From NCBI GenBank assembly GCA_046349775.1, contig JAXMBS010000092.1, positions 1-18,344 of the forward strand: DNA of 18,344 nt, read 5' to 3'. How positions within the stretch are numbered: position 1 is the first letter of the stretch; every line of letters starts with the position of its first letter. The translations under genes and the position numbers were made by a program. Below are positions 1 to 8,362 of the stretch, piece after piece. The stretch is from JAEUIG01 sp046349775. GTDB lineage: Bacteria > Planctomycetota > Planctomycetia > Planctomycetales > Planctomycetaceae. A model generated the notes under the pieces. It made no database searches. It was not told the origin of the DNA and saw only the letters and a program-made list of their open reading frames with translations.

Positions 1-293
1 TCGAGGAATGGCAGCAACGACGTCAGCACGGAAAACCGCACCGTGCCGGCCGTCGGCGGACGCAGGCTCGTCGGCACGCGGGTGTAGCTGCTTTCAAAGT
101 TGTGCACGGCCAGATCGATCTGCTTCAGATTGTTCCGGCACTGCGTGCGGCGCGCCGCTTCCCGCGCCTGTTGCACAGCCGGCAGCAGCAGCGAGATCAG
201 GATCGCAATAATCGCGATCACGACCAGCAGTTCGATCAGGGTGAACCCGCCGCGAGCCGGGCGGGACGAGGTCTTCAGGGAAATACGCTTCAC
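1..293 (-). CDS. DUF1559 domain protein with type IV pilin-like N-terminus (5' part only)
   Basis: Planctomycete-type pseudopilin, a large paralogous family thought to be exported and anchored through a type IV pilin-like helix; its precise job is unknown. The reading starts at a GTG (complement of 291-293) preceded by AAAGGA about 8 nt upstream. The first 16 residues are basic and end in Gly-Gly, followed by FTLIELLVVIAIIAIL: a prepilin peptidase site with the conserved Glu at position 5 of the mature chain and a hydrophobic helix. It continues LLPAVQQAREAARR, a hallmark of DUF1559 proteins, then NNLKQI. The gene leaves the window after 97 codons, so the C-terminal DUF1559 domain is not visible. 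The lipoprotein gene lies 202 bp upstream on the same strand, a pairing common in this phylum. Family identity is nearly certain. Confidence 0.93.
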   Translation of the reverse strand, partial: MKRISLKTSSRPARGGFTLIELLVVIAIIAILISLLLPAVQQAREAARRTQCRNNLKQIDLAVHNFESSYTRVPTSLRPPTAGTVRFSVLTSLLPFL

Positions 294-495
294 GGTTAGA
301 TCCTTTGGTGAAAAGTTGATTGGGTGTGTGATGAAACGGGGGTTGGTGTGGGCTGCTGGACCCGGCGCTGCGAGGATGTTCGCAGTGGCCGGTTACAATT
401 CGGCGTCCTTATCAGCGACAACAGGATTTCATTGCGATCTGACTCCATTCTGGAGGAGGGAAACGGGCGGCTCGCACAGCGGAGCCTTGATGCAG

Positions 496-945
496 CTACT
501 TCAACTCCAGCGGCTGCAGCTTTGAGGAATCTTCGGCGACGCGAACCGTCAGGGTCGTCGTCTCCGGGCGCGAATACTTCTTGGGCAGGTCATTCGGTCC
601 GGCGTTCGGGCTCTTCTTTGATCCGACGACCGGATAGTGCAGGACGAGCGCCTTGTATTCGCCCGCCGGCGCACCGTCTGCTGTCGAATATGTGCCCAAC
701 TTGAACGTGCCGTCCGGTCCGGAGGTGGCATTCGGCCGCACGGACGGCGGGAAGCTCACGTCCTGCGGCACCAGCGTGATCAGCGCTCCGGCCAGCGGTT
801 TGCCTTTGAAGCTGATCACCCCCTCTGCCGGCACGACCTTTTCCCAGGAGTTCTGCGTGTTGCCGCAACCGGCAAATATGACGGCGATGCCGAGTGTTCC
901 GAGCGTCCAGAAGGCCGTCCGCCGATAGCTGTTCGACTGTCTCAT
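496..945 (-). CDS. Small lipoprotein with carboxypeptidase-regulatory-like (transthyretin-like) fold
   Basis: Predicted 149-residue exported lipoprotein of the kind often encoded beside DUF1559 genes in planctomycetes; function unknown. The open frame extends upstream to 1230, but the ATG at 945 is preferred: it has GGGAG upstream at good spacing and begins a proper signal sequence (basic MRQSNSYRRT, a hydrophobic stretch, then FAGC with Cys27 as the likely lipidated residue). The lipobox has Phe at -3, slightly atypical. The mature part reads VIPAEGVISFKG-like: VVPAEGVISFKGKPLAGA, then LVPQD, a Gly-Pro-Asp-Gly turn followed by TFKLGTY, and PAGEYKALV near residue 105. This is the usual pattern of a single CarboxypepD_reg/Big-like beta-sandwich in planctomycete lipoproteins. 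No enzymatic residues are evident. The 5' extension in the same frame is compositionally arginine-rich and looks non-coding. Confidence 0.85.
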   Translation of the reverse strand: MRQSNSYRRTAFWTLGTLGIAVIFAGCGNTQNSWEKVVPAEGVISFKGKPLAGALITLVPQDVSFPPSVRPNATSGPDGTFKLGTYSTADGAPAGEYKALVLHYPVVGSKKSPNAGPNDLPKKYSRPETTTLTVRVAEDSSKLQPLELK

Positions 946-1087
946 ACCGTGTTGCTCCCGGTCAAAACTGTGATTTGTCCGCGTGGCACAGCACGCACGC
1001 TTGGGACCATCAACCTCGATCGCCCCTGCACGGCGACCACGACGGGCGGATTTTCGCGCAGAGGGTTCGAAACGCGGATACCACCGA

Positions 1088-1705
1088 CTACACGTGCTGG
1101 TGAAACGCCATACAGCAACCGTGCGTCGCGGCGACTTCTCCGCGCTCCGTACAGATCCGTACTCCCGGCCCGGATCCGTCCAGAACACTGGAGGTCGAGA
1201 CGGAGGCGCGCTTGTCAGGCTGCGGCGCAAGCTGCCACAGCGCCCACAGCACGGCGGTCACACCAATCAGTGTTCCGCCCGTCCAGACCAGCATTCGCCG
1301 GAACGCCGGCAGGACGAAGCCCGTATTCTCGCTGCTTGAATCCTGAGGCCCTGCCGCCGGAAGCTGCAGCAGGTTTTCGATGCGCTCGATCCCCGACACG
1401 CGTCCCACCGTCTGTTCAATCAGGCGGCGCTCGTAGTCGCTGTCTGCGGCGCCGCGCAGCACGACTTCGCCGTGGCGCACATCGACTCGCACCATGCCCG
1501 CGATGCGCGAGCCAAACTGTGACAGACGTTCCTGGACGCTGCGGCGCAACTGGTCATCCGTCAGTGACAGGCGCTCACGGCGGCCGCGCGACGAATGAGA
1601 CGGGGAACGCTGTGCCACAGCGGAATGCGGGACGGCCGTGATCATCGAATTGCTCGCCCCGTCGTCGGCAGCGCTGTGCAGTTGTTGCGGTGACATCTCG
1701 ATCAT
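1088..1705 (-). CDS. BON-domain protein with one transmembrane helix
   Basis: Up to 205 residues. Residues about 48-113 form a BON domain: LTDDQLRRSVQERLSQF, then VRVDVRHGEVVLRGAADSDYERR and GRVSGIERIENLL, matching the helix / beta-beta pattern with the conserved Gly in VxLxG. BON domains bind phospholipid or other envelope components in osmotic-shock and secretin-related proteins. A hydrophobic helix follows at about 139-160, and the C-terminal tail is not recognisable. The first ATG (1705) has AGGG directly against it. The ATG at 1696 has the same AGGG at about 9 nt and may be the real start (MSPQQLHS). The gene is divergent from the sigma-54 activator gene and could share regulatory DNA with it. 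Domain assignment is good; biological role unknown. Confidence 0.8.
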   Translation of the reverse strand: MIEMSPQQLHSAADDGASNSMITAVPHSAVAQRSPSHSSRGRRERLSLTDDQLRRSVQERLSQFGSRIAGMVRVDVRHGEVVLRGAADSDYERRLIEQTVGRVSGIERIENLLQLPAAGPQDSSSENTGFVLPAFRRMLVWTGGTLIGVTAVLWALWQLAPQPDKRASVSTSSVLDGSGPGVRICTERGEVAATHGCCMAFHQHV

Positions 1706-1781
1706 CCCTGATCAACAGGTTCATCCGGAAGACGCCGATTGCTTGCGTCGTGGAACGGGGGATGCATCCGCTGTGCCACCC

Positions 1782-1826
1782 GGCACGGTTTTTCGGACTG
1801 CCCCTGAATTGGCCCGGTTTTTCGAA
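1782..1826. repeat. Pair of 16-bp direct repeats between divergent genes
   Basis: GGCACGGTTTTTCGGA at 1782-1797 and GGCCCGGTTTTTCGAA at 1811-1826 agree at 14 of 16 positions, with starts 29 bp apart (close to three helical turns). They lie upstream of the sigma-54 activator coding start and behind the BON-gene start, so they may form an operator. They only weakly resemble a -24/-12 promoter: GG is followed by GC-poor sequence at the expected spacing. Function is inferred from position only. Confidence 0.35.
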
Positions 1827-1935
1827 TCTCGCAGACGCTCCCATGCCACACCCGTGGAATTTGATCGACGAGTCCCGTGATATGTCCTATGATCCCGTGA
1901 TTAATAACGGCGACGCGGAATCGCAGGATCTCGTC

Positions 1936-3515
1936 ATGGAACACTTCCAGCAGATGTTGCCCAAAGTCTGGCGCGAGGTCTGCCGGCACATCGAGATCGG
2001 CGAATCCGCAGACACGCTCTTTCAGTTGTTGCGCGGCTACGTCCCCGTGGAACGCATGGCCGTCTATCGGCTGGAAGAGGAGCACCGGCGCCTGGTCGCA
2101 GCGTGCGTCGTCCCTCCGCTGCCGGGACAGCCGGCCCGATCTGACGACCTTCCCGAACGGCAGTTTCGCAAGCTCAACAACTGGATTCGCAAGGGAGAAC
2201 TTGCCCGCATGGATCGCAGCGGCGCCGAGTGGTTCCCGGCCTGGCTGCATCCGGATCCGTCTCTCGGCGCCCGCGAGTGGTTTGTCGCGCCGCTGTCGGC
2301 CCCGCACGGCACCTTGGGCCTGTTCGTGTTGACACCCGCGCGCGGCACCAAGCTGCTGGCGCGTCATGATGCCATGATCCGGCTCCTGCAGGAGCCGCTC
2401 GGAGTCGCGCTGGAGAACGATCGGCGACTGCATGAGTTGCAGATCCTGCGCGAAGCGGCTGAAGCCGACCGCCGTTCGCTGCTGACGCGCCTGGGACGCA
2501 AAGAACTTTCGGATACCGTCGTCGGCAGCGACTCCGGGCTCAGCCAGGTCCTGCAACGCGTCCGCCAGATCGCCCGCTCGGAAGTCCCCGTCCTGATCCT
2601 CGGAGAAACCGGCACGGGCAAGGAATTGATCGCCCGCGAAATCCACAACCACAGCGCACGCCAGCATGGGCCGTTTATCCGCGTCAACTGCGGCGCGATC
2701 CCGTCCGAACTCATCGACTCGCAGCTCTTTGGTCACGAAAAGGGAAGCTTCACCGGCGCTGTCGAGTCGCGCCAGGGCTGGTTCGAACGCGCCAGCGGAG
2801 GCACGCTGTTCCTGGATGAAATCGGCGAGCTGCCGTTGAACGCCCAGGTGCGATTCCTGCGTGTCCTGCAGGATGGCTTCGTCGAACGCGTCGGCGGACA
2901 ACAGCCGATCCAGGTCGACGTGCGGGTCGTCGCCGCCACCCATCGCGATCTCGCGGGCATGGTCGTGAATGGCCAGTTCCGTGAGGACCTCTGGTACCGG
3001 ATTGCGGTGTTTCCGATTCTCATTCCGCCGCTGCGCGATCGGAAGGAAGACATCCCCGCGCTGGTGGAGCACTTGCTGGAGAAGGCCGCCACGCGTTTCG
3101 GCCTGGCGCAGGTCTCAGCCTCCGAAGCCGATCTTCGCCTGCTGCAGAATTACGACTGGCCCGGCAATATTCGCGAGCTCGGGGCGGTCATTGATCGCGC
3201 GCGCTGCTGGGGGAGGGGCGGACGCTGGAAGTCGCGGTGGCGCTCGGAGCGGCGCAACCGGCCAGGAGGCTCGCACCGGCGGCGCCGGCCGCCGAACTGG
3301 GAACGGTGGCTGCGACGGCGCGATCTGCAACCATCGCTTCGCTGGATGACGCGATCAAGAGCCATATTGAATGCGCGCTGACCGCCGCGCAGGGCCGGAT
3401 CGAAGGCCCGCGCGGCGCCGCCGCCATCCTGCAGATCAATCCGCACACGCTTCGCGCCAAGATGCGGAAGCTCAAACTGGACTGGTCGGCCTTCCGGCAG
3501 GCCGGGCCGCCATAG
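1936..3515 (+). CDS. Sigma-54-dependent transcriptional activator (GAF-like, AAA+, Fis HTH), one frameshift
   Basis: Enhancer-binding protein that remodels sigma-54 RNA polymerase with ATP. Numbering from the ATG at 1936, which has AGGA 7 nt upstream (an in-frame ATG at 1882 and others are possible): residues about 22-165 resemble a GAF sensory domain; GETGTGKE at 223-230 is Walker A; GSFTGA at 270-275 is the sigma-54 contact loop (GAFTGA type); GGTLFLDEIGEL at 288-299 is Walker B. Further on come the sensor motif LWYRIAVFPI, RDRKEDIP and WPGNIREL. The frame breaks in the GC run at about 3196-3206. One added base restores IDRAALLGEGRTLEVAVALG and leads, in the next frame, to a Fis-type DNA-binding end (GPRGAAAILQINPHTLRAKM) and a TAG at 3513-3515. 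The ligand is unknown. It is either a single-base sequence error or a recent mutation that removes DNA binding. Confidence 0.88.
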
Positions 3516-3639
3516 GTCGACTCGTCGAGCGTCTCGCGCCGTCAGGCACTGAGCAAGTCGTTGTGCACAACAGAGCACCCCTGTCGCCCGGGGGTGCCGC
3601 CGGGGTGCTGGCGCGGGTTTCGCCGGAATTCACTTCGTC

Positions 3640-4060
3640 TGTTGTGTTGACGCTGACGATTCCGGCCTTTGGCCCAGTTTGCGACCACTCCGATGCCGAC
3701 GTGACGAGGTTGCCGTCCGGGCCGATGAGGTAGTAGGTGGGGACCGTGCTGATCGCCAGTTGTCGCGACATGTCGGAGTCGTCGCCGAGGTACATTGCGC
3801 TTCCAGTCCCGGTGATTCGAGGCGACGAGCGTCTGGGCCTGCTGACGGTCTGCGTCGAGATTGAGACCGACGATCGTGATCGGGCGGTCCTGCCAGCGGC
3901 CTTGCCACTCTGCGACCTCGGCACGGATCTCGGGCATGTGCTGCAGGCGGGGCGCTTTCCAGCTCGCCCAGACGTGGAGGACGACATAGCCCCCTTCAGA
4001 TCAAAGATCGTCCGTTCGCGGCCGGTGGCGTCGACGATCTTGTAGGCCTGCATGTTCTGG
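3640..4060 (-). other. Redoxin (TlpA/thioredoxin-like) portion of the fused gene, without CxxC
   Basis: Fragments in alternating frames read KIVDATGRERTIFDLKG, (one base restored) GYVVLHVWASWKAPR, HMPEIRAEVAEWQGRW, ITIVGLNLDADRQQAQ, then YLGDDSDMSRQLAIST and VPTYYLIGPDGNLV. The order strand, WASW motif, GLNLD, cis-Pro (TVPTYYLIGPDG) is that of TlpA-like redoxins. The active-site position reads WASWKAPR instead of WATWCxPC. AAA and CGC codons occupy the cysteine sites and cannot be turned into Cys by a single indel. The domain is therefore probably structural or sensory and not a thiol-disulfide catalyst. Confidence 0.72.
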
Positions 4061-4079
4061 CCGCTGCGCGAGCCCGGCT

Positions 4080-6499
4080 TGCCGACGGGGACGTCGATCG
4101 CACAGCGACGTTCTTCGTGCCGGCAGCGGAGTCGGCCGCGGTGACTTCGATCGGAACAACCTTGGTGCCGATCGTTTCGACGAGGCATCCGGCCGGCTGC
4201 TCGTAGAGTCGCAGGACGAGGTCATACTGGCCCGGCGGTACGCCGTGGATCTGGAACTGACCGTCCGGCGAGAGCTTCACGAAGTAGTACGGAGCGCGTT
4301 GCCAACCAGCCGTAAAAGTGCGGATCGAGGGACCAGGCCGACTCGACCGGGCCGGACGGATCGAAACTGAGCTTGGGGAAATCGGCCGGCGGGTTCGAGG
4401 GCGTCGCGACGGACGAGGTAGTTGAGCGACCAGTTCTTGTTGAGTTCGACGTCCCCGCGTCCGGTTGCGTTGACCTGACCGGTCACGATGATGCCGTTGC
4501 CGCCGAGAACCAGTTCGCGGTGTTCGCCCGGCTGGAGATTCAAGACGACTGATTCGCTCGACGTGAGCGGCGATTCCCGCCACAGGCCGAGATAACTACG
4601 AATCGACCCACTTCCCGGCGGCAGTCGCGTGAATTCAAACCGGCCGTCCTTATCCGTACGCACGGTATGTATCACGGAATCGCCTTTCCCCTAGGCCACG
4701 GTCTGGCGAGGGGTTGAAGATCATCAGTTGCTCCGCCATCGGTTGCCCGTCCTGGAGCAGGCGCCCCACACTTTGGCCCAAGGCTGCAGTCGGAGAAGTG
4801 TGCCGATCTCTTCATCCGGCGGCCGCAGCGAGCTCGGCAATTCCGGTTGGGTGTATTGCGGATACCGCGCCCGGCTCGAATGTTGCCAGCAGCTCGAAAG
4901 AACCGTCGAAGGGCCGGATTTCGTTTTCACGTCGTCTCGGTCGTCGGCCTCGCCATTGCTCGTCATCGGGACATCGATGGTCCCCTCGACAATCAATGCT
5001 CCGGCAACGGGTTGTCCTACCCGAGTCAATCACCCGGCCTATTCGGGTTGCAGCCGGTTCTAATTCGAAATCGACCGTCACGGGGCGTCTTCGACCGCAT
5101 ACGATTGTTCGCTGAGCGGCACGAGCGGTATCCAGTGCGTCGATTCGCACCCGGTAACGATAGCCTCGGGGATGGTCGGTCAGCAGGGCCTCGTACGTCC
5201 CGTCTTTGCGGCGACTGCGTGATTGTGTGCGGTCGATAGGAACTGCGGTCGGAACTCGGTCACCGGGTGATGCGGAACTCCTTGATCGGGCTTCCAGTCC
5301 CGGCATCCAGTCCTCGGCCCTTGCCTTCTGGTACTGGAACAATTTGACGACGTGTTCCTGCCCGTTTGCCACCAGCGAAACGTCGCTTTCTGCAAAGTCC
5401 TTCGCGGAGATGCTGTACTCCGCCGTCATCGGGTGCCCAATCCCAGACGTAAATGCGTTCTCGTCCGCATGGCGAGGATCCCGGACTCCGGGACATTCGA
5501 ATGTTTGTGATTGTAAATCGCCTCGGTTCCTCGCCATTCTCTGACTGAAACGTAGGCCTTGGGGACCGGGTTGCCGCTGCTGTCCACAATCTTCATGACG
5601 AGCCGGTTCCCCGGCGGCAACTTGAATTGCAGGTCCGCCATTCCCGCCGCGACCGCGAGCTTCTGCTGGATCGGCACTAAAGCCGGAGAGATGACGGTGA
5701 TCGGGTACTCCCCGTAGAGAGCGGCAGAGTTTCAAAGTGTCCTTCAACGCCGATCGTCGTCTCGTTGGCTCCTTCCGCCCAATAAGGACGGTCGCTCCAG
5801 ATAGTCAGCCCGTTGGTGACCGGTTTTCCATCCGGATCGACGACACTTCCTTTCACGACAGCACCGCGTGACAGAACGATCTTGGCCGTCCCGTTGCGCA
5901 GCATTGCGGTCGTAACCCCCTGTTTCTGCTGTAGCTCGCCCCATCGGAAATCCTTCGCGTATTTTCGGGTGCGCGTGTAAGGCGGAAGACGTAATCTCCA
6001 TCCTCGGACGGTGCCGGCGCATTGTTTATTGACCACCTGCCGTCGGTATTTGTCACAACAGGACCGGCCGTGTAATCGGTGTCGGTGAGCCATGTGCTGA
6101 TCATCGGGTCGGGTTTCTTCGTCCAAGCCGGTTCGCGGATCTCGACCATCACGTCCACGGTTACGCCCGGCGACCGGCATTCGGCCTCATCGACGACCGT
6201 ACCGCTGAGTTCCGTGCCGCGTGCAAGCTGAAATTCGTATCGATCAGGAATCGACGGCAGATCGTTTTCGTTGCCATCGAAGTTCACGAATTCGGGTACA
6301 AATCCGTCCTTTGCCGGCCGCATTCGCAACAATTCGATCTGTCGCGGCAGGGGTGAATTCTCCGATACCTTGAGCATTTGTTCGGAAGCCGGCGTTTGGC
6401 GTTGAAGTCTTTCCATCTTGCCTCACGATTGCGGTAAAACAGACTCGCTCCTTCCAGCGGCGTCCCCTGCTTCATCGGTGATCTTTACCTGAATCGTGC
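4080..6499 (-). other. Carboxypeptidase-regulatory-like repeat portion of the fused gene
   Basis: Successive frames show at least five transthyretin/CarboxypepD_reg-type units. Approximate starts are 6495 (IQVKITDEA..GTPLEGASLFYR), 6230 (FQLARGTELSGTVVDEA), 5880 (VVKGSVVDPDGKPVTNG), 5630 (LVMKIVDSSGNPVPKAYVSV), 5085 (VDFELEPAATRIGRVIDS, then GQPVAGALIVEG) and 4550 (LQPGEHRELVLGGNGIIVTG). Between them are Asp-Gly-rich turns such as TNTDGRWSI and RTDKDGRFEFTRLPPG. Such modules are non-catalytic beta-sandwiches that may bind ligands or act as stalks. They would lie outside the cytoplasmic membrane. Density of frame changes is highest here, about one per 100-250 bp. Confidence 0.72.
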
Positions 6500-7763
6500 G
6501 TATCACTCACGGCCGGCGAGGGCTTCCACCGGCTCTTTCTTCTGCGGCGGTGCTTGAGCCTGCGGCTCAGCCGAGGTCGACAACCGCAGCGGCCAGGCGG
6601 CGACGATCGCGGTGTTCCGAGCGCCCAGCGGCGCGCTTGCGCGCGGGGAGAGGGACATGCGGTTCCGGGCCCGGTCGAGGATTGCGAGGATGCGGTCCTC
6701 GACGTTAGCCCGGCAGGCCATGCCGACCGCCGGTCGAGCGGACGGTGGCGGCAGGAGCAGGCGACGCCGAGCAGGACGTCGGCGTAGTCGGCGGGGGCCT
6801 GCCCGCTGGAGAGCACGAGGTCGTCGCAGGCGAGTTCGCCGCGGTTGCTCATCTGGATCAGTCCCAGCCAGCAGGCGGATTGAACCAGTAGACTGCACCA
6901 GACGAGCCGCGGCAACTCCTGCGCAGGACATCGCGACGCTGGGCGTGTCGAGTTCGTGCAGGAGCACCAGCCGCCGGCGTTCGGGAGACCATGTGTCGGC
7001 GTCGGCCGGCAGGAGCAGCAATGTTCGCCAGATTCCGGTGACGGCCAGGACGCGAGCGCCCAGCACGATCGCTACGCCGTGCGCCCGGTGCAGGCCGAGT
7101 GATTGCCGCCTCGGCGACGGCGGCGGTCCAGACGGCAGACGTAGTCGAGTTGACCTCGGAGCACGCATACAGCATCCAGATTGCCAGCCGGTTCGCAGCA
7201 GACAAGCCGCCACGCCTCCCAGCCACAGGGTCAGGAGCAGGCGGCGAGGAGATCGTTTCGACGCCCGTCGTGGACTGCGGATTCAGCGACATGGCGGTGG
7301 GCAATGGTGTCGCTGCTGTCGCGACCGTCGAGCCTGGCGTCTGAAGGGCTGGCTTACCGGTTGGGACTGATGCGTTGTGCCCTGTGGGGAGGGTCTGGCC
7401 GGCTTCCAGGGAGGCCGCGATTGCCAGCGGATCGGCTGCTGTCGGGAACGTAGTCGGCGGCGTGAGGCCAATTTTTGCAGGAGATTCAGCTGATCCGGCC
7501 ATTGCAGACAGGTGCGGGAGGATGGGCAGCGTGCCGAGCGGGGCGATGTACGTGGCGATGGGAATCACCAGACAGCCGCAGAAGCCGAGCGTCCAGACTC
7601 GGTGGATCAGAGCGGCCGAACGTCGCCGCAACAGCCAGGCAGCGAGCGCGGTGGCTGCGAGGAGGACGGACGATTTCACAGATGTGTCGATGAGCCACTC
7701 GGCGAGATCCGGTGAGGACGCAGCGCCGCTGAGACTCGTGAGCGTGAAGGGCATGGCGAACAT
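6500..7763 (-). other. M56 protease portion of the fused gene
   Basis: The first frame gives two hydrophobic helices (SSVLLAATALAAWLL and TLGFCGCLVIPIATYIA) typical of the BlaR1/MecR1 membrane part. After a frame change near 7060 come LGARVLAVTGI, TLLLLPADADTWSPE and RRRLVLLHEL. The zinc motif is interrupted at about 6945: adding one base turns HELDTPS into HELAHAQRRDV, restoring HExxH. Further pieces are VYWFNPPA (about 6880), then in another frame LIQMSNRGELACDDLVLSSG with the conserved ACDD, and finally a segment reading RANVEDRILAILDRARNR. All are standard M56 landmarks in the right order. The region near 7060-7190 is the least readable. Confidence 0.8.
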
Positions 7764-7764
7764 G

Positions 7765-8160
7765 TCAGCGGTCTCCCTGTCGGGCGCGTTCGATGGCTTG
7801 CTGGAGGCGGTTCAGGTCGTCGTCAGTCAGCTTGTTGGCGGAGTCGTCGATCAGGGCGGCGAGGGCATCGCCGGGGGAATCGGGAAAGAAGGTCGAAATC
7901 AGACGCTTAAGGGCCGAGCGGCTGGCGGTCTTGCGGGACTGGACGGGGGAGTACCGATGCTTGGCGGCGGAGCGGTCGCGGCGGACGAAGCCCTTGCGTT
8001 CGAGCTGTCCGATCATGGTGCGGACGGCGGAATAGCTGGGGGGATCGGCGAGGGCGACGCGGACGTCGGCAACAGAGGCGGTGCCGAGGCGGTGCAGGAC
8101 GTCCATGATCTGCTGTTCGCGTGGTGCGAGGCCGCGGGGAGCGGCGTCCTTGGGGGCCAT
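7765..8160 (-). CDS. BlaI/MecI/CopY-family transcriptional repressor
   Basis: 131 residues, the usual length of the family. The N-terminal winged helix is clear: LAPREQQIMDVLHRLGTASVADVRVAL, then SAVRTMIGQLERKGFVRRD (recognition helix and wing). The dimerisation half follows: RSALKRLISTFFPDSPGDALAAL, then LTDDDLNRLQQAIERAR. The ATG at 8160 has GGAG about 9 nt upstream. The stop is one base before the start of the M56 fusion gene, so the two form an operon as in blaI-blaR1 and mecI-mecR1. It likely represses its own operon by binding the palindrome over the -10 box at 8215-8232. In the staphylococcal paradigm the M56 partner triggers repressor cleavage; here the target and inducer are unknown, and nothing links it to beta-lactam resistance. 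Confidence 0.95.
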   Translation of the reverse strand: MAPKDAAPRGLAPREQQIMDVLHRLGTASVADVRVALADPPSYSAVRTMIGQLERKGFVRRDRSAAKHRYSPVQSRKTASRSALKRLISTFFPDSPGDALAALIDDSANKLTDDDLNRLQQAIERARQGDR

Positions 8161-8198
8161 GTGGTGAGTCTCCGACGTACAGCGGCTCAGTTCAGAAG

Positions 8199-8248
8199 TG
8201 TCAACGCATTGGCAGTGTCAATTTATTGACACATAGGGCGCGTGTCAA
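8199..8248. promoter_or_regulatory. Probable BlaI-type operator: 18-bp palindrome plus two outlying half-sites
   Basis: GTGTCAATTTATTGACAC at 8215-8232 is a perfect palindrome with 7-bp arms. The half-site GTGTCAA recurs at 8199-8205 and at 8242-8248; the latter overlaps the -35 box. The dyad covers the -10 box of the operon promoter, which suggests autoregulation. The half-site contains the TGTCA core; classical staphylococcal operators have TACA/TGTA half-sites, so this is related but not identical. Confidence 0.68.
8220..8248 (-). promoter_or_regulatory. Sigma-70-type promoter of the BlaI/M56 operon
   Basis: On the minus strand: TTGACA (8248-8243, exact consensus), a 17-bp spacer, then TAAATT (8225-8220, 4 of 6). 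Transcription would start near 8213, giving a leader of about 50 nt before the ATG at 8160. The -10 box lies inside a perfect palindrome, as expected for an autorepressed promoter. Confidence 0.7.
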
Positions 8249-8257
8249 GCGTCGCGC

Positions 8258-8300
8258 GCAAAGAAAAGCACCCCGGCTGCTGGGGAGCAGCCGGGGTGCT
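8258..8300 (-). terminator. Intrinsic terminator of the EF-G gene
   Basis: Perfect 15-bp inverted repeat (arms 8267-8281 and 8286-8300, starting AGCACCCCGGCTGCT) with a 4-nt loop. On the minus strand it is followed by TTTTCTTTG. It sits about 60 nt after the EF-G stop and about 10 bp before the -35 box of the BlaI promoter, so it insulates that operon from EF-G transcription. The plus-strand side has no T tract. Confidence 0.88.
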
Positions 8301-8362
8301 GGTTCGAATCGAAAGCCATGTCGCCCGGATCGGCGGGCTGACGCCGCGCCGCTCGCCATGTA

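Larger units (their letters stand above)
3542..7763 (-). pseudogene. BlaR1-like M56 metallopeptidase fused to CarboxypepD_reg repeats and a redoxin domain; many frame changes
   Basis: Read as one very long gene of about 1,400 codons. The ATG at 7763 lies one base after the repressor stop (TGA-C-ATG), so the two are probably translationally coupled. In order it encodes membrane helices, an M56 zinc-protease core, at least five transthyretin-like repeats and a redoxin-like end. Following recognisable protein requires at least fifteen changes between the three minus-strand frames. Each segment keeps family motifs, and I saw no in-frame nonsense codon inside a well-supported segment. No start codon or ribosome site separates protease from repeats: KKEPVEALAGR runs, after a one-base shift, into IQVKITDEA and then GTPLEGASLFYR. 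The 3' limit is uncertain: stops at 3542, 3472 or 3630 are possible depending on the last frame. By analogy with BlaR1/MecR1 it would sense an outside signal and cleave the BlaI-type repressor. Confidence 0.75.

Noticed and set aside
394..399. TACAAT resembling a -10 box on the plus strand
   Set aside because: No -35 at a suitable distance and no plus-strand gene downstream.
637..1641. A 334-codon open frame on the plus strand across the lipoprotein and BON genes
   Set aside because: Arginine-rich translation, no motifs, and opposite to two well-supported genes.
1702..3072. A 456-codon open frame antisense to the sigma-54 activator
   Set aside because: The plus strand carries an unmistakable AAA+ activator; the antisense protein shows no recognisable domain.
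3575..3597. Inverted repeat GCACCCC/GGGGTGC between the convergent sigma-54 activator and M56 fusion genes
   Set aside because: Only 7 bp, no T tract on either strand, and it may lie inside the uncertain 3' end of the fusion gene, so not called a terminator.
7765..8160. Reading the BlaI/M56 pair as a beta-lactam resistance locus
   Set aside because: No beta-lactamase or penicillin-binding sensor domain is present; the family is widespread with other roles.
8298..8315. GGTTCGAATC, resembling a tRNA T-loop
   Set aside because: Flanking bases do not form the T stem, and no acceptor, D or anticodon arms can be built; it adjoins the EF-G terminator.
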